Assembly: GCF_013426205.1 (NCBI RefSeq)
Contig: NC_089426.1
Span: 124,001 to 188,000, forward strand
Direction of reading: 5' to 3'
Origin: Metarhizium brunneum
Taxonomy: Eukaryota > Ascomycota > Sordariomycetes > Hypocreales > Clavicipitaceae
Length of the DNA stretch: 64,000 nucleotides
The translations under genes were made by a program, and so were the position numbers. Every line of letters starts with the position of its first letter. Within the stretch, counting starts at the first letter, position 1. Positions 1 through 10,797 of the stretch are shown here, piece after piece. The notes under the pieces are model-generated. The model saw only the letters and a list, made by a program, of their open reading frames with translations. It had not been told where the DNA came from and did no database searches.

Positions 1-3000
1 CGGGATGTTCAACGACGCTGGTGGCCCTGCACCAAGCCGTCCACACCTTGCGCAACCGCGAGGCCGACATGTCCGTGGTGACAGGGGCCAACGTGATGCT
101 GAATCCGGATACGTTCAAGGCCATCGGGTCGCTGGGGATGCTGTCGCCCGACGGCAGGTCATACGCCTTTGATTCGCGCGCCAACGGGTACGGTCGCGGA
201 GAGGGCGTAGCCACCATCGTCATCAAGCGCCTGTCGGACGCGCTGGCCGCCAACGACCCCGTTCGCGCCGTGATCCGCGAGACGGCCCTGAACCAGGACG
301 GCAAGACGGACACAATCACGACGCCATCCGGCGCCGCCCAGGTAGAGCTCATGCGGGAATGCTACCGCCGGGCCGGCCTCGACCCGCGCGGCACGCAGTA
401 CTTTGAGGCCCACGGCACCGGGACCCCGGCCGGTGACCCGATCGAGGCGGGAGCCGTGGCCGCCGTCTTTGCCGGAGGCCAAGGCCGCGACGACAGGGAA
501 CACTACCTGCGCATCGGCTCCCTCAAGACCAACGTCGGCCATACTGAAGCAGCTTCGGGTCTCGCCGCCGTCGTCAAGGGTGTCTTGTGCCTTGAAAAGG
601 GGCTGATCCCGCCCACTGTAAACTATGAGCGGCCCAACCCGAAGCTGAAGCTGGACGAGTGGCGTCTCAAGGTGGTGAGAATGATGGAGCAGTGGCCTGA
701 CAGTCTGGTTGATGGTCCGCGCCGCATGTCCATCAACAACTTTGGCTACGGCGGAGCGAATGCCCACGTCATTTTGGAGAGCGCCGACCCGTGGACGTCA
801 ACATCAGGTCTGGATCTCGAGCCCGTCAGTGGCAGGCACAGCAAGAATGGAAACAAGGGGCATGTCCACGGCAACGGCTATACCAATGGCAGCCATGACA
901 CAAACGACGCCACCGACGACGCCAAAGTGCTCGTCCTCAGTGCGCGTGACGAGAGGGCATGTCAGCAAATGGTTTCAGAGCTCAAGGCCTATCTGGAAAA
1001 GCACAGGTCGCTTGGACACGAGGACTCTGAGCAGCTGCTGCGCAATCTCAGCTACACGCTGGGCGAGCGCCGGACGCTCTTCCCGTGGGTTGCGGCGCAC
1101 CAGGTGCGTCTCGACAAAGACGGCGGCGTCGAGGCCGCCGTCCAAGCCCTTGACTCGCCTCGCTTCAAGCCCGGCCGCAGAGCGCCGGATCGTCCGCGCA
1201 TCGGCATGATTTTCACCGGCCAGGGCGCGCAGTGGCATGCCATGGGCCGCGAGCTGCTGGCGTCGTACCCCGTCTTCCGCCAGTCCATCGAGGAAGCCGA
1301 GGCGTATCTGCGCGCCCTCGGGGCTGACTGGTCGCTCCTCGAGGAGCTGCAGCGCGACGCCAAGACGACAAGAGTCCACGCCACCAAGATTAGCATTCCC
1401 GTGTGCGTGGCGCTGCAGGTCGCACTGGTACGCCTGCTCGAGGCATGGGGCATCACGCCTTCGGCCGTCGCAAGCCACTCGTCGGGGGAGATTGCGGCCG
1501 CCTTCGCCGTGGGTGCCCTCACGCATCGTCAGGCCATGGCGGCGGCCTACTACCGCGCCGTACTCGTGGCAGACGAGACACAGCACGCGCCGGGCGCTGC
1601 CAAGGGTGCCATGGCGGCGGTAGGCTTGGGTGTTGAGGCGGTGCAGTCCTATCTCGACATGCTGACGACGGGGAACGGCAAGGCTGTTGTTGCATGTGTC
1701 AACAGCCCCCAGAGCGTTACCATCTCCGGTGATGCTGACGCCGTGCAAGAGATGGAGGACCTGTGCAAGCAGAACGACGTGTTCGCCCGTCGTCTCAGGG
1801 TCCAACAAGCATACCACTCACACCATATGGATCCCTTTGCTGAGGCGTACCGGGAGCGCCTTCGGGTCGAAATGGCGCGAGATGTGGTGCAGGGTGGCAA
1901 GCAACATGTGCAGGCAGCCAAGCAACAACTTGGCGTCGTCTTTTCGTCGGCCGTCACTGGCGGACGCATCACCGACGTCAAGGAAATCGCCAGCCCCAAC
2001 CACTGGGTCGGTAGTCTGGTGCAGCCGGTCGAGTTTGTCGACGCCTTTACCGAGATGGTGCTGGGCGATCCCGACGACCCGACGGGCAGAAGCGTCGACG
2101 TATTGCTCGAGGTCGGCCCTCATACGGCGCTTGGGGGCCCTATCCGCGAGATCTTATCCCTGCCCGAGTTTGAGGGCATCGAGCTGCCGTACTGGGGCTG
2201 TCTGGTACGCGACGAGCACGCGGGCGACAGCATGCGATCGGCCGCCATCAATCTGTTTCGCCAGGGGCAGCCCCTGATCATGGACCAGATCAACTTCCCC
2301 CTGCCTGCGTACGACGGGGAGAGCCCCCTGGTCTTGACGAATTTACCGACGTATCCTTGGAACCACACGATGCGTCACTGGCTAGAGTCAAGAGTCAACC
2401 GGGCCATCCGCGAACGCAGTCAGCCACCTCACGAGCTCCTCGGCATGCCCGTCGCCGGCCATGATCCTAGCACGGCCGTCTGGCGCCGCACGTTGCGCGT
2501 CACCGAAACCCCCTGGGTCCGCGATCATATGGTGCAGGGCGCTATTGTGTACCCAGGCTCGGGCTACATTTGCCTCGCGATTGAGGCCGCTAGGCAGATG
2601 GAGAAGGTTGCCGGTGCCGCCGACCGAGACAAGTCCGGCGGGACCATCTCGGGATTCCGTCTGCGCGACGTTCACTTCCTTTTCGCCCTCGTTATCCCAG
2701 ACAGCGCCGACGGCGTTGAGATCCGAACCACGCTTCAGCCTGTCCCCGAGCGGGAAATTGGAGCCCGCGGCTGGCGGCGCTTTGAGGTATCGTCCGTCAC
2801 GCCGGATAATCGGTGGACGCTGCACGCCAAGGGCATGGTCATGGTCGAGCGGGAGGCGGCCGCCCCGGAGACGGCAGAGCGCCGTCCGTTGTCTATTTAT
2901 ACCCGTCATCCAGACCCTCAGGACTTGTTCGCTAATCTCAGGGCACGCAGCGTCTACCACGGCCCCCTGTTCCAGAACACGACCAAGATCATCCAGGATG

Positions 3001-6000
3001 GCCGGGAGCCGCGATCTGTATGCGACATTACGATTCGCCACGAAGCGTCGTCTGATACAGACCCGGTGGAGGCGGCACAGAACACGTTGTTGCACCCAAT
3101 CACCCTTGATGCTATTGTAGTGGCCTTCTATTCCGCGCTGCCGAGCGTCGGAGCTCTGCAGGAAGACCCCAAGCTGCCACGGTCTGTCGCATCCATGTGG
3201 GTATCGAGCAACATCAGCCGCGAGACGGGCCGCACGTTGCGCTGCGACACGCGGCTGCTGCACGGCGACGCGCAAAGCGGCATCGCTGACATGACGGTTG
3301 TTGACGGCCAGACGGACGCGACGGTGCTCAAGATACACGGTGTTGAGTTGGCGTCTCTGGGACGTGGCAGCGGACGTACGGCGCGTCAGCACGCGGCCGT
3401 TCCCAGCAAGTGGGAGCAAGAGCTGTGCAGCAAGCTCGTGTGGGGCCCCGACCTGTCGCTTCGAAACCCGCTGGCTCTCGCACAAATCAAAAAGGAGCTG
3501 GTTCACGCCGAGTCCGCTACTGAAACAGACAAGGCCAGGAGCCTGCAGCGCTTATGTAGTTATTTTGCCCATGATGCGCTACAATCGCTCACTTCGGAGG
3601 ATGTAGCACGACTTCAGGAGCACTCACACTTGGCCAAGTACCACGCGTGGCTGCGTGAATTGACCAAGGCAGCCAAGAATTGCGCGCTGGACGAGCCCGA
3701 GAAGCGCCAAGAATACATAGCCTCCGATGCCCCGCAAGGCATTGATGAGAAGTGGGTCTCCCGGCTCGGGCCGCTCCTTCCATCCATTCTCCGTGGAGAG
3801 CTCCACGTGGACCAAGTGAGTGGGCCGCTGCTGAATGAGTACCATGCCAACGCGATGCGTCGGTCAGTAGCACTGGGACAGCTCTCTACACTGCTATGTA
3901 AGATTGCACACAAAAACCCGAGTGCCCGCGTCCTCCAGATCGGTGCTGGTACCGGCGCCCTCGCGACACGCCGTATGCTGGAGACGCTTGGCGCGTCCAA
4001 AACGCCCCTGGTGGTGAGCTGGCACATTACCGAACCATCATGGGATTCGCTGGAGGATGCCCGCGCTCAACTTGCCGACTGGACCCATTTGCTCGAGTTT
4101 GACCAGCTCGACATCGAGCAGAGCCCAGCCAAGCAAAAGTTTACCCCAGGGAGCTACGATGTGGTTGTGGCCTTCCATGCTCTACGCGCCACCAAGGACG
4201 CGACCAGTGCCGTAGCCAATGTGCGCAGCCTGCTGAAGCCAGGCGGCACGTTTCTGTTTGCCGAGGTGACCAAGGACCAAGTAGATGTAGATTTCACCTT
4301 TGGCTTGCTGCCGAGCTGGTGGCAAGGCGAGGAAGGGTGCGACCACCCGACCCTCAGCGCGTCCTCTTGGGATCGTCTGCTTCGGGACGCCGGGTTTAGT
4401 GGTGTCGATCTTGAGATTCGTGACTCGGAGAGCGACATCATCCACACCAACAGCGTCATCATGTCCACGGTGCCGCTCGCCAAAGACCAGAGCCCCGACC
4501 TGGGCAGGGCTCATCACCGAGAGAGCTTCGTCGTGGTCACAAGTAGCAAGGCACCTCCGCCGCCGGGCTTCGTCGATCTGCTATCCAGGCGTATCCAGGC
4601 CTTGACCGGTGCTGGCAGTCTCGCCCCTGAGCACCTGGTGCTCGAGCAGAGCAGCTCGGACACATACAAGGCCAAGACTTGTGTTTTTTTGGGCGAGATT
4701 GATGAGCCCATTCTGGCGGACCTCGATGCAGTGCGCATGGAGGGCCTCCGCGCCATGGTCACGCAATGCAGCGGCCTGCTATGGGTCACGACCGGCGGTA
4801 CCGTGGCGAGCGAGGCGCCGGAGCGGGCTGTTCACCAGGGTTTCCTGCGTGTGCTGCGCAACGAGTACATCGGCCGTCGCCTTCTCTCCCTGGACCTCGA
4901 TCCTGCACATGCCGCCGACAGATGGTCCTCGGGCGGCGAGGTCGCCGTCTCGGCCATTGTGCAGGTACTCGAAGAGGGATTCGGCCGTCCCAACACGGAG
5001 GCTGGTCCGGCCGAGTTTGAGTACGCCGAGCGTGACGGCGTCCTGCAGGTCCCCCGGTACTACAAAGACGAGAAATGCAATGACATGGTTGCCGGCCCGC
5101 TTGTGCCGAGCTGGGGTGAGGTGCTCCCAGTGGTCAAGGATGACAAGGGAAGCATCGATGCTGTTGCCAGCATTCCCCTAGAGCCCCTATTCCAGGAGGA
5201 CGGGACACTGCGACTGGAAGTGGGCATCCCGGGACACTTGGACACATTGGCCTTCCTTCACTACGAGGCAGACGACGAGGCGCTGACACCCGAGCTCGTT
5301 GAGATTACCCCCCGGGCCTACGGGGTTTGCTCGCGCGACGCCATGGCCGCCATGGGCCAACTCAAGAATCGCTCCATGGGCTTTGAATGTGCAGGCATCA
5401 TTACGCGCGTTGGTGCCGAGGCACAGGAAAAGGGCTATAATGTCGGTGATCGTGTCATGGCGCTCTTGGCCGGCGCATCCTTTGCCAGCCATGCCCGCGT
5501 CCCGTGGCACGGCGTCATCCAGATACCGTACGGCATGGACTTTGTCAAGGCCGCGTCACTTCCCCTGGCTTTTACTCTTGCGTACGCCGGCCTCGTCGAC
5601 ACCGCGCGTCTGTCTGCCGGGCAGTCGGTGCTCATACACGCCGCGACCGGGGCCATTGGGCAGGCCGCCATCATGTTGGCCAAGTGCCTCGGCGTGACGG
5701 ACATTTACGCCACGGCCGGGTCGCAGGAGAAGCGAGACCTTGTCCAGCGCGAGTACGGCATCCCTGCCGAGCGCATCTTCACTAGCCGCGACGCATCCTT
5801 CGCCACGGCTGTTCTGGCCGCCACCAAGGGACGCGGCGTCGACGTCGTGCTCAACTCGCTGCCAGGTCCGCTACTGCAGGCAAGCCTCGACGCAATCGCG
5901 CCCCTGGGCTACCTGATCGAAATAGGCAAGAAAGACATTGAGAGCAACAGCCTGGTGGCACTGGAGTCCTTCTCCCGCGGCATCTCGCTTGTATCATTGG

Positions 6001-7397
6001 ACGCCCCGACGCTCTTGCGCCGCGGACCCGATGTCCGCCGCGCGCTGGGTGAGATGGTCCGCTTGATTGAACTGCAGGTCTTGAAGCCGGTTCACCCCGT
6101 CGCCGTCTACCCCATGCAAGATGCCCAGGCGGCTTTCCGCTTCGTGCAGACGGGGGCACAGATGGGCAAGGTCGTGCTCTCGGCTGGCCCAGACGAACTG
6201 GTCCACGTTGTCCCTCGGCCGAAGGGGGTCACGGCTCGAGTCCGGCTACAAGCCGATGCGTCATACCTCGTCGTGGGTGGTGTAGGCGGCATCGGACGTT
6301 CAGTCGCACACTGGCTGGTAGCCCACGGCGCGAGGAACCTGATCCTGCTTTCCCGTGCCGCCGGCGATCTCGACCTCGACGTCAACAACAACACCCACGG
6401 CGCACTCTTCGTCCGCGAACTGCGCGAGGCGGGCTGTCGAGTCAAGCCCGTCAGCTGCGACATTGCCCTCGCCAGCTCGCTGACCACGGCTCTCAGGGCC
6501 TGCGAGGACGACGGCTTCCCGCCGGTGCGCGGCGTCGTCCAGGGCGCCATGTTGCTGCGCGACGCCGTCTTGGAGCAGATGACGCTCGACGACTGGCGCG
6601 GCGGCCTGCGGCCCAAGCTGCACGGCACCTGGAACCTGCACACCGAGTTCTCGCAGCCGGCCTCGCTCGACTTCTTCGTCATGCTGTCGTCCGTCTCGGG
6701 CGTGGTGGGAATCGCATCGCAGGCCAACTACGCCGCCGGCGGCTCCTACGAGGACGCCATGGCTCGCTGGCGCCAGTCCCGGGGCCTGCCCGGCGTGGCC
6801 ATCGACCTCGGGCCCATCTCCGACATTGGCTACGTCTCGACCACGGCCAAGGTCGCCGAGCGCCTGCGCAAGGACGGCGACTTCGCCATGCTCGACGAGG
6901 ACACGGTGCTGCGCGCCCTCCACGCCGCCGTCCTGCACCCGCTCGGCGGCCGCTCCCAGATCATCGTCGGCCTCAACACGGCCCCGGGCCCGCAGTGGGA
7001 TGCCAACGGCCGATCGCAGCTGGGCCGCGACGCCCGCTTTGCCGCTCTGCGACCGCGCGCCAGGGCCTCGGCGCCGCCGGCCGATGGCGAGAGCGCCGGC
7101 ACCTCGCTCGCCGCGCAGCTCGCCGAGGCGACGGACCAGCAGGAAGGGGCGCGGCTCGTCGGCGCGGCCATTGCGGCCAAGCTGGCCGACATCTTCATGA
7201 CGCCCGTTGCCGAGATTGATCTCGCCAAGCCCCCGGCGCACTTTGGCGTCGATTCGCTGATTGCTGTCGAGCTGAGGAACATGCTTGTCTTGCAGGCCGC
7301 GGCGGATATTTCCATCTTTAATATACTGCAGACGGCGAGCCTTGCTGCCCTGGCGGCCTTGGTGGCGGAGAAGAGCCGCCATTTGCAGAGCGCTTAA
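1..7397 (+). CDS. Highly reducing polyketide synthase 1 (5'-truncated by window edge)
   Basis: Type I iterative HR-PKS; 2464 in-frame codons are visible from base 3 and the N-terminal half of the KS lies outside the window. The KS active-site Cys is the second visible codon (GCSTTLVALHQA, Cys codon 6-8). Numbering residues from base 21, KS HGTGT is near 130 and NVGHTEA near 172. The AT holds FTGQGAQ and a nucleophile motif SHSSGE (Ser487). The DH starts near 795 with HxxxGxxxxP (DHMVQGAIVYP). The C-methyltransferase has an intact SAM loop IGAGTGALA near 1307. The ER has HAATGAIGQAA near 1873, the KR has VVGGVGGIG near 2084 and NYAAGGSYEDA, and the ACP has FGVDSL with Ser2412. Order is KS-AT-DH-MT-ER-KR-ACP, with no release domain. 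No intron is needed in the visible part. It should make a reduced, possibly methylated chain; the neighbours (regulator, FAD oxidoreductase, NmrA, MFS) suggest its own cluster. Confidence 0.96.
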   Translation, partial: GCSTTLVALHQAVHTLRNREADMSVVTGANVMLNPDTFKAIGSLGMLSPDGRSYAFDSRANGYGRGEGVATIVIKRLSDALAANDPVRAVIRETALNQDGKTDTITTPSGAAQVELMRECYRRAGLDPRGTQYFEAHGTGTPAGDPIEAGAVAAVFAGGQGRDDREHYLRIGSLKTNVGHTEAASGLAAVVKGVLCLEKGLIPPTVNYERPNPKLKLDEWRLKVVRMMEQWPDSLVDGPRRMSINNFGYGGANAHVILESADPWTSTSGLDLEPVSGRHSKNGNKGHVHGNGYTNGSHDTNDATDDAKVLVLSARDERACQQMVSELKAYLEKHRSLGHEDSEQLLRNLSYTLGERRTLFPWVAAHQVRLDKDGGVEAAVQALDSPRFKPGRRAPDRPRIGMIFTGQGAQWHAMGRELLASYPVFRQSIEEAEAYLRALGADWSLLEELQRDAKTTRVHATKISIPVCVALQVALVRLLEAWGITPSAVASHSSGEIAAAFAVGALTHRQAMAAAYYRAVLVADETQHAPGAAKGAMAAVGLGVEAVQSYLDMLTTGNGKAVVACVNSPQSVTISGDADAVQEMEDLCKQNDVFARRLRVQQAYHSHHMDPFAEAYRERLRVEMARDVVQGGKQHVQAAKQQLGVVFSSAVTGGRITDVKEIASPNHWVGSLVQPVEFVDAFTEMVLGDPDDPTGRSVDVLLEVGPHTALGGPIREILSLPEFEGIELPYWGCLVRDEHAGDSMRSAAINLFRQGQPLIMDQINFPLPAYDGESPLVLTNLPTYPWNHTMRHWLESRVNRAIRERSQPPHELLGMPVAGHDPSTAVWRRTLRVTETPWVRDHMVQGAIVYPGSGYICLAIEAARQMEKVAGAADRDKSGGTISGFRLRDVHFLFALVIPDSADGVEIRTTLQPVPEREIGARGWRRFEVSSVTPDNRWTLHAKGMVMVEREAAAPETAERRPLSIYTRHPDPQDLFANLRARSVYHGPLFQNTTKIIQDGREPRSVCDITIRHEASSDTDPVEAAQNTLLHPITLDAIVVAFYSALPSVGALQEDPKLPRSVASMWVSSNISRETGRTLRCDTRLLHGDAQSGIADMTVVDGQTDATVLKIHGVELASLGRGSGRTARQHAAVPSKWEQELCSKLVWGPDLSLRNPLALAQIKKELVHAESATETDKARSLQRLCSYFAHDALQSLTSEDVARLQEHSHLAKYHAWLRELTKAAKNCALDEPEKRQEYIASDAPQGIDEKWVSRLGPLLPSILRGELHVDQVSGPLLNEYHANAMRRSVALGQLSTLLCKIAHKNPSARVLQIGAGTGALATRRMLETLGASKTPLVVSWHITEPSWDSLEDARAQLADWTHLLEFDQLDIEQSPAKQKFTPGSYDVVVAFHALRATKDATSAVANVRSLLKPGGTFLFAEVTKDQVDVDFTFGLLPSWWQGEEGCDHPTLSASSWDRLLRDAGFSGVDLEIRDSESDIIHTNSVIMSTVPLAKDQSPDLGRAHHRESFVVVTSSKAPPPPGFVDLLSRRIQALTGAGSLAPEHLVLEQSSSDTYKAKTCVFLGEIDEPILADLDAVRMEGLRAMVTQCSGLLWVTTGGTVASEAPERAVHQGFLRVLRNEYIGRRLLSLDLDPAHAADRWSSGGEVAVSAIVQVLEEGFGRPNTEAGPAEFEYAERDGVLQVPRYYKDEKCNDMVAGPLVPSWGEVLPVVKDDKGSIDAVASIPLEPLFQEDGTLRLEVGIPGHLDTLAFLHYEADDEALTPELVEITPRAYGVCSRDAMAAMGQLKNRSMGFECAGIITRVGAEAQEKGYNVGDRVMALLAGASFASHARVPWHGVIQIPYGMDFVKAASLPLAFTLAYAGLVDTARLSAGQSVLIHAATGAIGQAAIMLAKCLGVTDIYATAGSQEKRDLVQREYGIPAERIFTSRDASFATAVLAATKGRGVDVVLNSLPGPLLQASLDAIAPLGYLIEIGKKDIESNSLVALESFSRGISLVSLDAPTLLRRGPDVRRALGEMVRLIELQVLKPVHPVAVYPMQDAQAAFRFVQTGAQMGKVVLSAGPDELVHVVPRPKGVTARVRLQADASYLVVGGVGGIGRSVAHWLVAHGARNLILLSRAAGDLDLDVNNNTHGALFVRELREAGCRVKPVSCDIALASSLTTALRACEDDGFPPVRGVVQGAMLLRDAVLEQMTLDDWRGGLRPKLHGTWNLHTEFSQPASLDFFVMLSSVSGVVGIASQANYAAGGSYEDAMARWRQSRGLPGVAIDLGPISDIGYVSTTAKVAERLRKDGDFAMLDEDTVLRALHAAVLHPLGGRSQIIVGLNTAPGPQWDANGRSQLGRDARFAALRPRARASAPPADGESAGTSLAAQLAEATDQQEGARLVGAAIAAKLADIFMTPVAEIDLAKPPAHFGVDSLIAVELRNMLVLQAAADISIFNILQTASLAALAALVAEKSRHLQSA

Positions 7398-8638
7398 AGG
7401 GGAGTGAGTGCCGGGATATGGGTTACGGGGCTACATGTACACTTGATCTCTTGCTGGATTGAGATGTGATTTTTTCTTGCAGCAGTTTAACACTGGGATA
7501 AATGGTTTCGTTGGCGCATGTGGGTTATCGGGTTAAATAGATGTGCTTCGTAGTCTTTGTCGTTTCGTTATGTTTAAGTTCGCGGACTAGACTTTACCAT
7601 AGATGTAAACCGTTTAAACAATTCATGCAGCAATATAAGCCTCTTTTTTTGATACTTGCACTACGTTTTCAACTTCTGGGGTGCGGCAATCTACAAGTGT
7701 TGGTTTGTCCCAAGGCTGACATGGAGAGTTGTCACGAGGTTGTATTGTCCTCACCGATCTCTCCTTTGTCCATGTCAGTAACTTGCCGGGTACCTCGATG
7801 TGCAGACGTAAAGGAAAAGAGGCCAATCGTGGGTGCTGGGTTCCTCGCAGACAAAGGAAAATGAGCTCAACCCTGAACCAGAAGCGGGCGGACGATCAAA
7901 GAGGAGGCCGAGGCAAGACAGGTTCTACAAGGGCTCCGGAAGGAGCAGAGGAGCGAGGGAGGTGACAGGGAGGCGTTGCAGTGCCCGCACCGGGGTTTTG
8001 TGAGAGGGCTGTAAACAGTCTTGGTTCTAGGCCACCCCTTGACGTCGAGCTACTTGTTTCATGGATTCTGTCACGGAAATGGCCTGCTACGCAAGGGCTA
8101 CGACTACGAGACCTGGGGCAAAGTCCCTCGCCGACGTCTTGTATTTAAAGACGTCTTTTATCAACGAGGCCTTGAGGAAAACCAAGGACCTTTCATACCA
8201 AAGACTGTTATTAGATGGATTGAGCTATTGACCCCAAGCCCTCTATCGAGCCCCTGTCACAGATTCCTTGTCTTGTGTTTGTCATTTTGGGCTGCGCCTA
8301 CAAGGCATTTCCTTACCAAACCTTGTGATGGTGGGATGTGTAGTGTACACGATGATAATAGAATCAACGTAAGCGACAGTTTTGTTTCAAACTACTGGCA
8401 AACCAACAACCAGGGCGGACACAGAATGCCAACGCCGACAGGAACCTATACAATGAGTATCTGGCACGGCGTAGGAATTTCATCTAGAAACGACCATGTT
8501 GAAAATAAAGTACGGCTTTCGTCACCAAAACTCAACGGATTGTCCGCATGGGCATATTCTAGCACCACCTAAGAGTTACGTCCCTTTTCTACGCCATCAT
8601 TGATCCATACATACATATATACATTTCTATATCAAACC
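7398..8638. other. Intergenic, 1.2 kb, no supported gene
   Basis: This lies between the HR-PKS 1 stop and the 3' end of the convergent regulator gene. It should contain both 3' UTRs. A 183-codon open frame on the plus strand (8021-8572) resembles no family I know and lacks a convincing start, so it is not called. Confidence 0.6.
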
Positions 8639-10797
8639 TCAAATTCTTGGTGAGGGAAGACCGGTTGCATACTGGGGTTCTAATATTTGGATAAAGTTTT
8701 GTGCAAGCTTGCTGAGGCCGGTCGAGGCTCGCAGCATCGTTACGATGCGTGGCATGAGCCTGATGTAGGCGTCGTTTAGCCCAGGGTGGGATTGAGAGAA
8801 CCGGGCGCTTAGGAGAAGCAGGATGGGCGTTAAGGGATGCATCTGCTAGATTGTTAACAATCCGGACTTTTGCCTTATCATGTGCCCCGATGATGTTGGG
8901 GGAAGAGAAAAGGGGAAAAGGAGAGGGGGTCTACTTTACCTGAAAGTGCTGCCCAAGCTCCGCGATCAGGAGATCTATATAGGCGACGGCATCCAGTGAC
9001 TGCTGCTTGTGTTCGGCGTAAAGAGCTTGGGTGAGCTGCGTTCCTTGTGCGTCGGCACCTAGGGGCCTGGATTCGATAATGTCATAGAGCATAAGCACGG
9101 CCGTATGCGCCGCCAGAGTAACAAAGGCGATAATGGGATCCGGGTACTCCAATGACGCGTGTATTCGTAGCATCCTGATGCGTTGGGCTAATAATGCATT
9201 AAGGTAACGATGTCGACGGCAGAAATCTTGACACGGTCCGGTCGGAGGTTTCTGTTTATGTTCCAAGACCCGTCCGCAGATGGTAGCTCCAATGACACTC
9301 TCTGTAAAGGGCGACAGCGTATTGTGTGGCCACTCTAGATCGACGACCGGAATCGTATCCGCGAGAAAGCCCATGTCTATTGGACGGCCACTTGCAAAGT
9401 TTGCCTCGGGAGCCGGCAGGCGGGTACGGATCTGGCACAAAGTCAATAGATGATCCTTGGCACGAAAAGATTACTTTGGGCAAGCTAACCAGTTGTTCAT
9501 CGAAGAACATGTGCAGCCCATCAACCATGCTCGTGAAGCGGTCGATTGTATATGCAAGCCAAAAGGTCCGCCTTTTTGTTTCAACATCGATCCAGTCATC
9601 CTGGACTGGCCCCTGAAGAGAGAGCTGCCCTTGATACTGCTCCAGTCGCATGGTGTGAGGTGGCCCATCAAGTTCGTACAGCCTCATCATCTGAATCAAG
9701 CGAAAGGCCCTGCCGGCGGACATCATACCTCGGTGGAAATCTTGGCACGTTAGCTCATAGATGGCAAGCAAGGTCCACGCTTGGGCCTGCTCGAGGGATA
9801 TTTGGTGACAGGGTTCGTCTGACTCTAGTGAATGCAGAGCTTGTCTGGTCTTTTCATATAGCTTGCGACCGTCAACCTGAAACTGACTGGAGAGTGACGA
9901 GGCCAACGTCCACATGGCGTGCTGTAGGCAAGTTTTCTTCTTGTTCTTGTTTGGTTGTTTAGACCAAGAGCGGTAGCGGTGCTTTTGCAATATTGGCGCA
10001 AATGCATAAGCCCGATCGAAATAAAGTTGGTCTCTATAAGCAGTATTAACATGGCATGTCTGGAAATTGTCCTCCAGAGACAAGACGTACAGGTCGTTGT
10101 GCATCATGGGAGTGATGAGGAGATCGGGCTCCATTGGAATGTGGACCAGATCCTGGATATTTTCCAGGCTGGGAAGTGAGGAAAAGGGCGAACATGCGGA
10201 CGAATTGTCGAAACATTCCCACGTCTCCATGTGGACCATGGGGAATTGGAATTCCATCGATGCCGGCCATTGCGGGATAGCAGCAGCTGTTCCGGGAGTT
10301 GTGCAAGCGGTATGCAGGATTTCCGTATGGTCGGTACTGCTCTCGACACTCCCACTACTTGCAATTTCGTTGTCCGCGTTGCCCGCTTCTTGAGAGGGAG
10401 AAAAGGCGGGTGTCTCAGCAGTAGTAGGAGATGCGGCTTGTTGTTTTTCTAGCTGAGTCTGGAGGTCCTCTGGCAGAACGCAGCTTCATCAGCCTACGAG
10501 TCAGAGGTGCAGAAAGGAGGAGAAAGATTGCGAGCAGCTCTCACCAATTCTTTTCTGCAGCGTCTTGAGATATCCCTTCTTTGGCCCTCTAGGCGGGAAG
10601 CTGTCTCGAACAACGCACTTGACCCCGGAATTAGCACAAGCCATGCATTGCGGCGTTCCCCTATCGCATCGGATCCTTTTTCGTCGACATTCTTCGCACT
10701 TGTCATCTACGTGTTAGTACAGAGAGTCTCTAGACGGACCAAGGCCAAGGTGACCACCTACTGCGCCTCCCGGCTGTTGTCGCGATGGTTGCCCCAT
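8639..10797 (-). CDS. Zn2Cys6 fungal transcription factor (regulator 1)
   Basis: Five exons on the minus strand: 10797-10758, 10706-10545, 10469-9475, 9431-8940, 8842-8639 (1893 nt, 630 aa). Introns are 51, 75, 43 and 97 nt. Exon 1 encodes a short basic leader; exon 2 holds the binuclear zinc cluster Cys17-x2-Cys-x6-Cys-x6-Cys-x2-Cys-x6-Cys ([15 protein letters not shown]). [15 protein letters not shown] linker runs across intron 2 into a coiled-coil-like [11 protein letters not shown]. Exon 3 carries the fungal-specific TF middle-homology domain ([14 protein letters not shown]). The last exon ([19 protein letters not shown] onward) matches the usual C-terminal part of such regulators. It is convergent with HR-PKS 1 and is a plausible activator of that module (inference). 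The first donor (GTGGTC) is weak, but it gives the only reading that joins an ATG to the zinc cluster. Confidence 0.9.

Noticed and set aside
6300..7382. Long open frames on the minus strand opposite HR-PKS 1 (such as 360 codons here, 372 at 2388-3506)
   Set aside because: They are antisense shadows of GC-rich coding sequence with low-complexity Arg/Gly content and no domain; the plus-strand PKS explains them.
7398..7870. Extra C-terminal exon (release domain) for HR-PKS 1
   Set aside because: The ACP is followed by a normal short tail and stop, and no TE, reductase or acyltransferase-like sequence is seen downstream.
8021..8572. 183-codon plus-strand frame
   Set aside because: No recognisable domain, no convincing ATG context, and it lies in a 3' flanking region.
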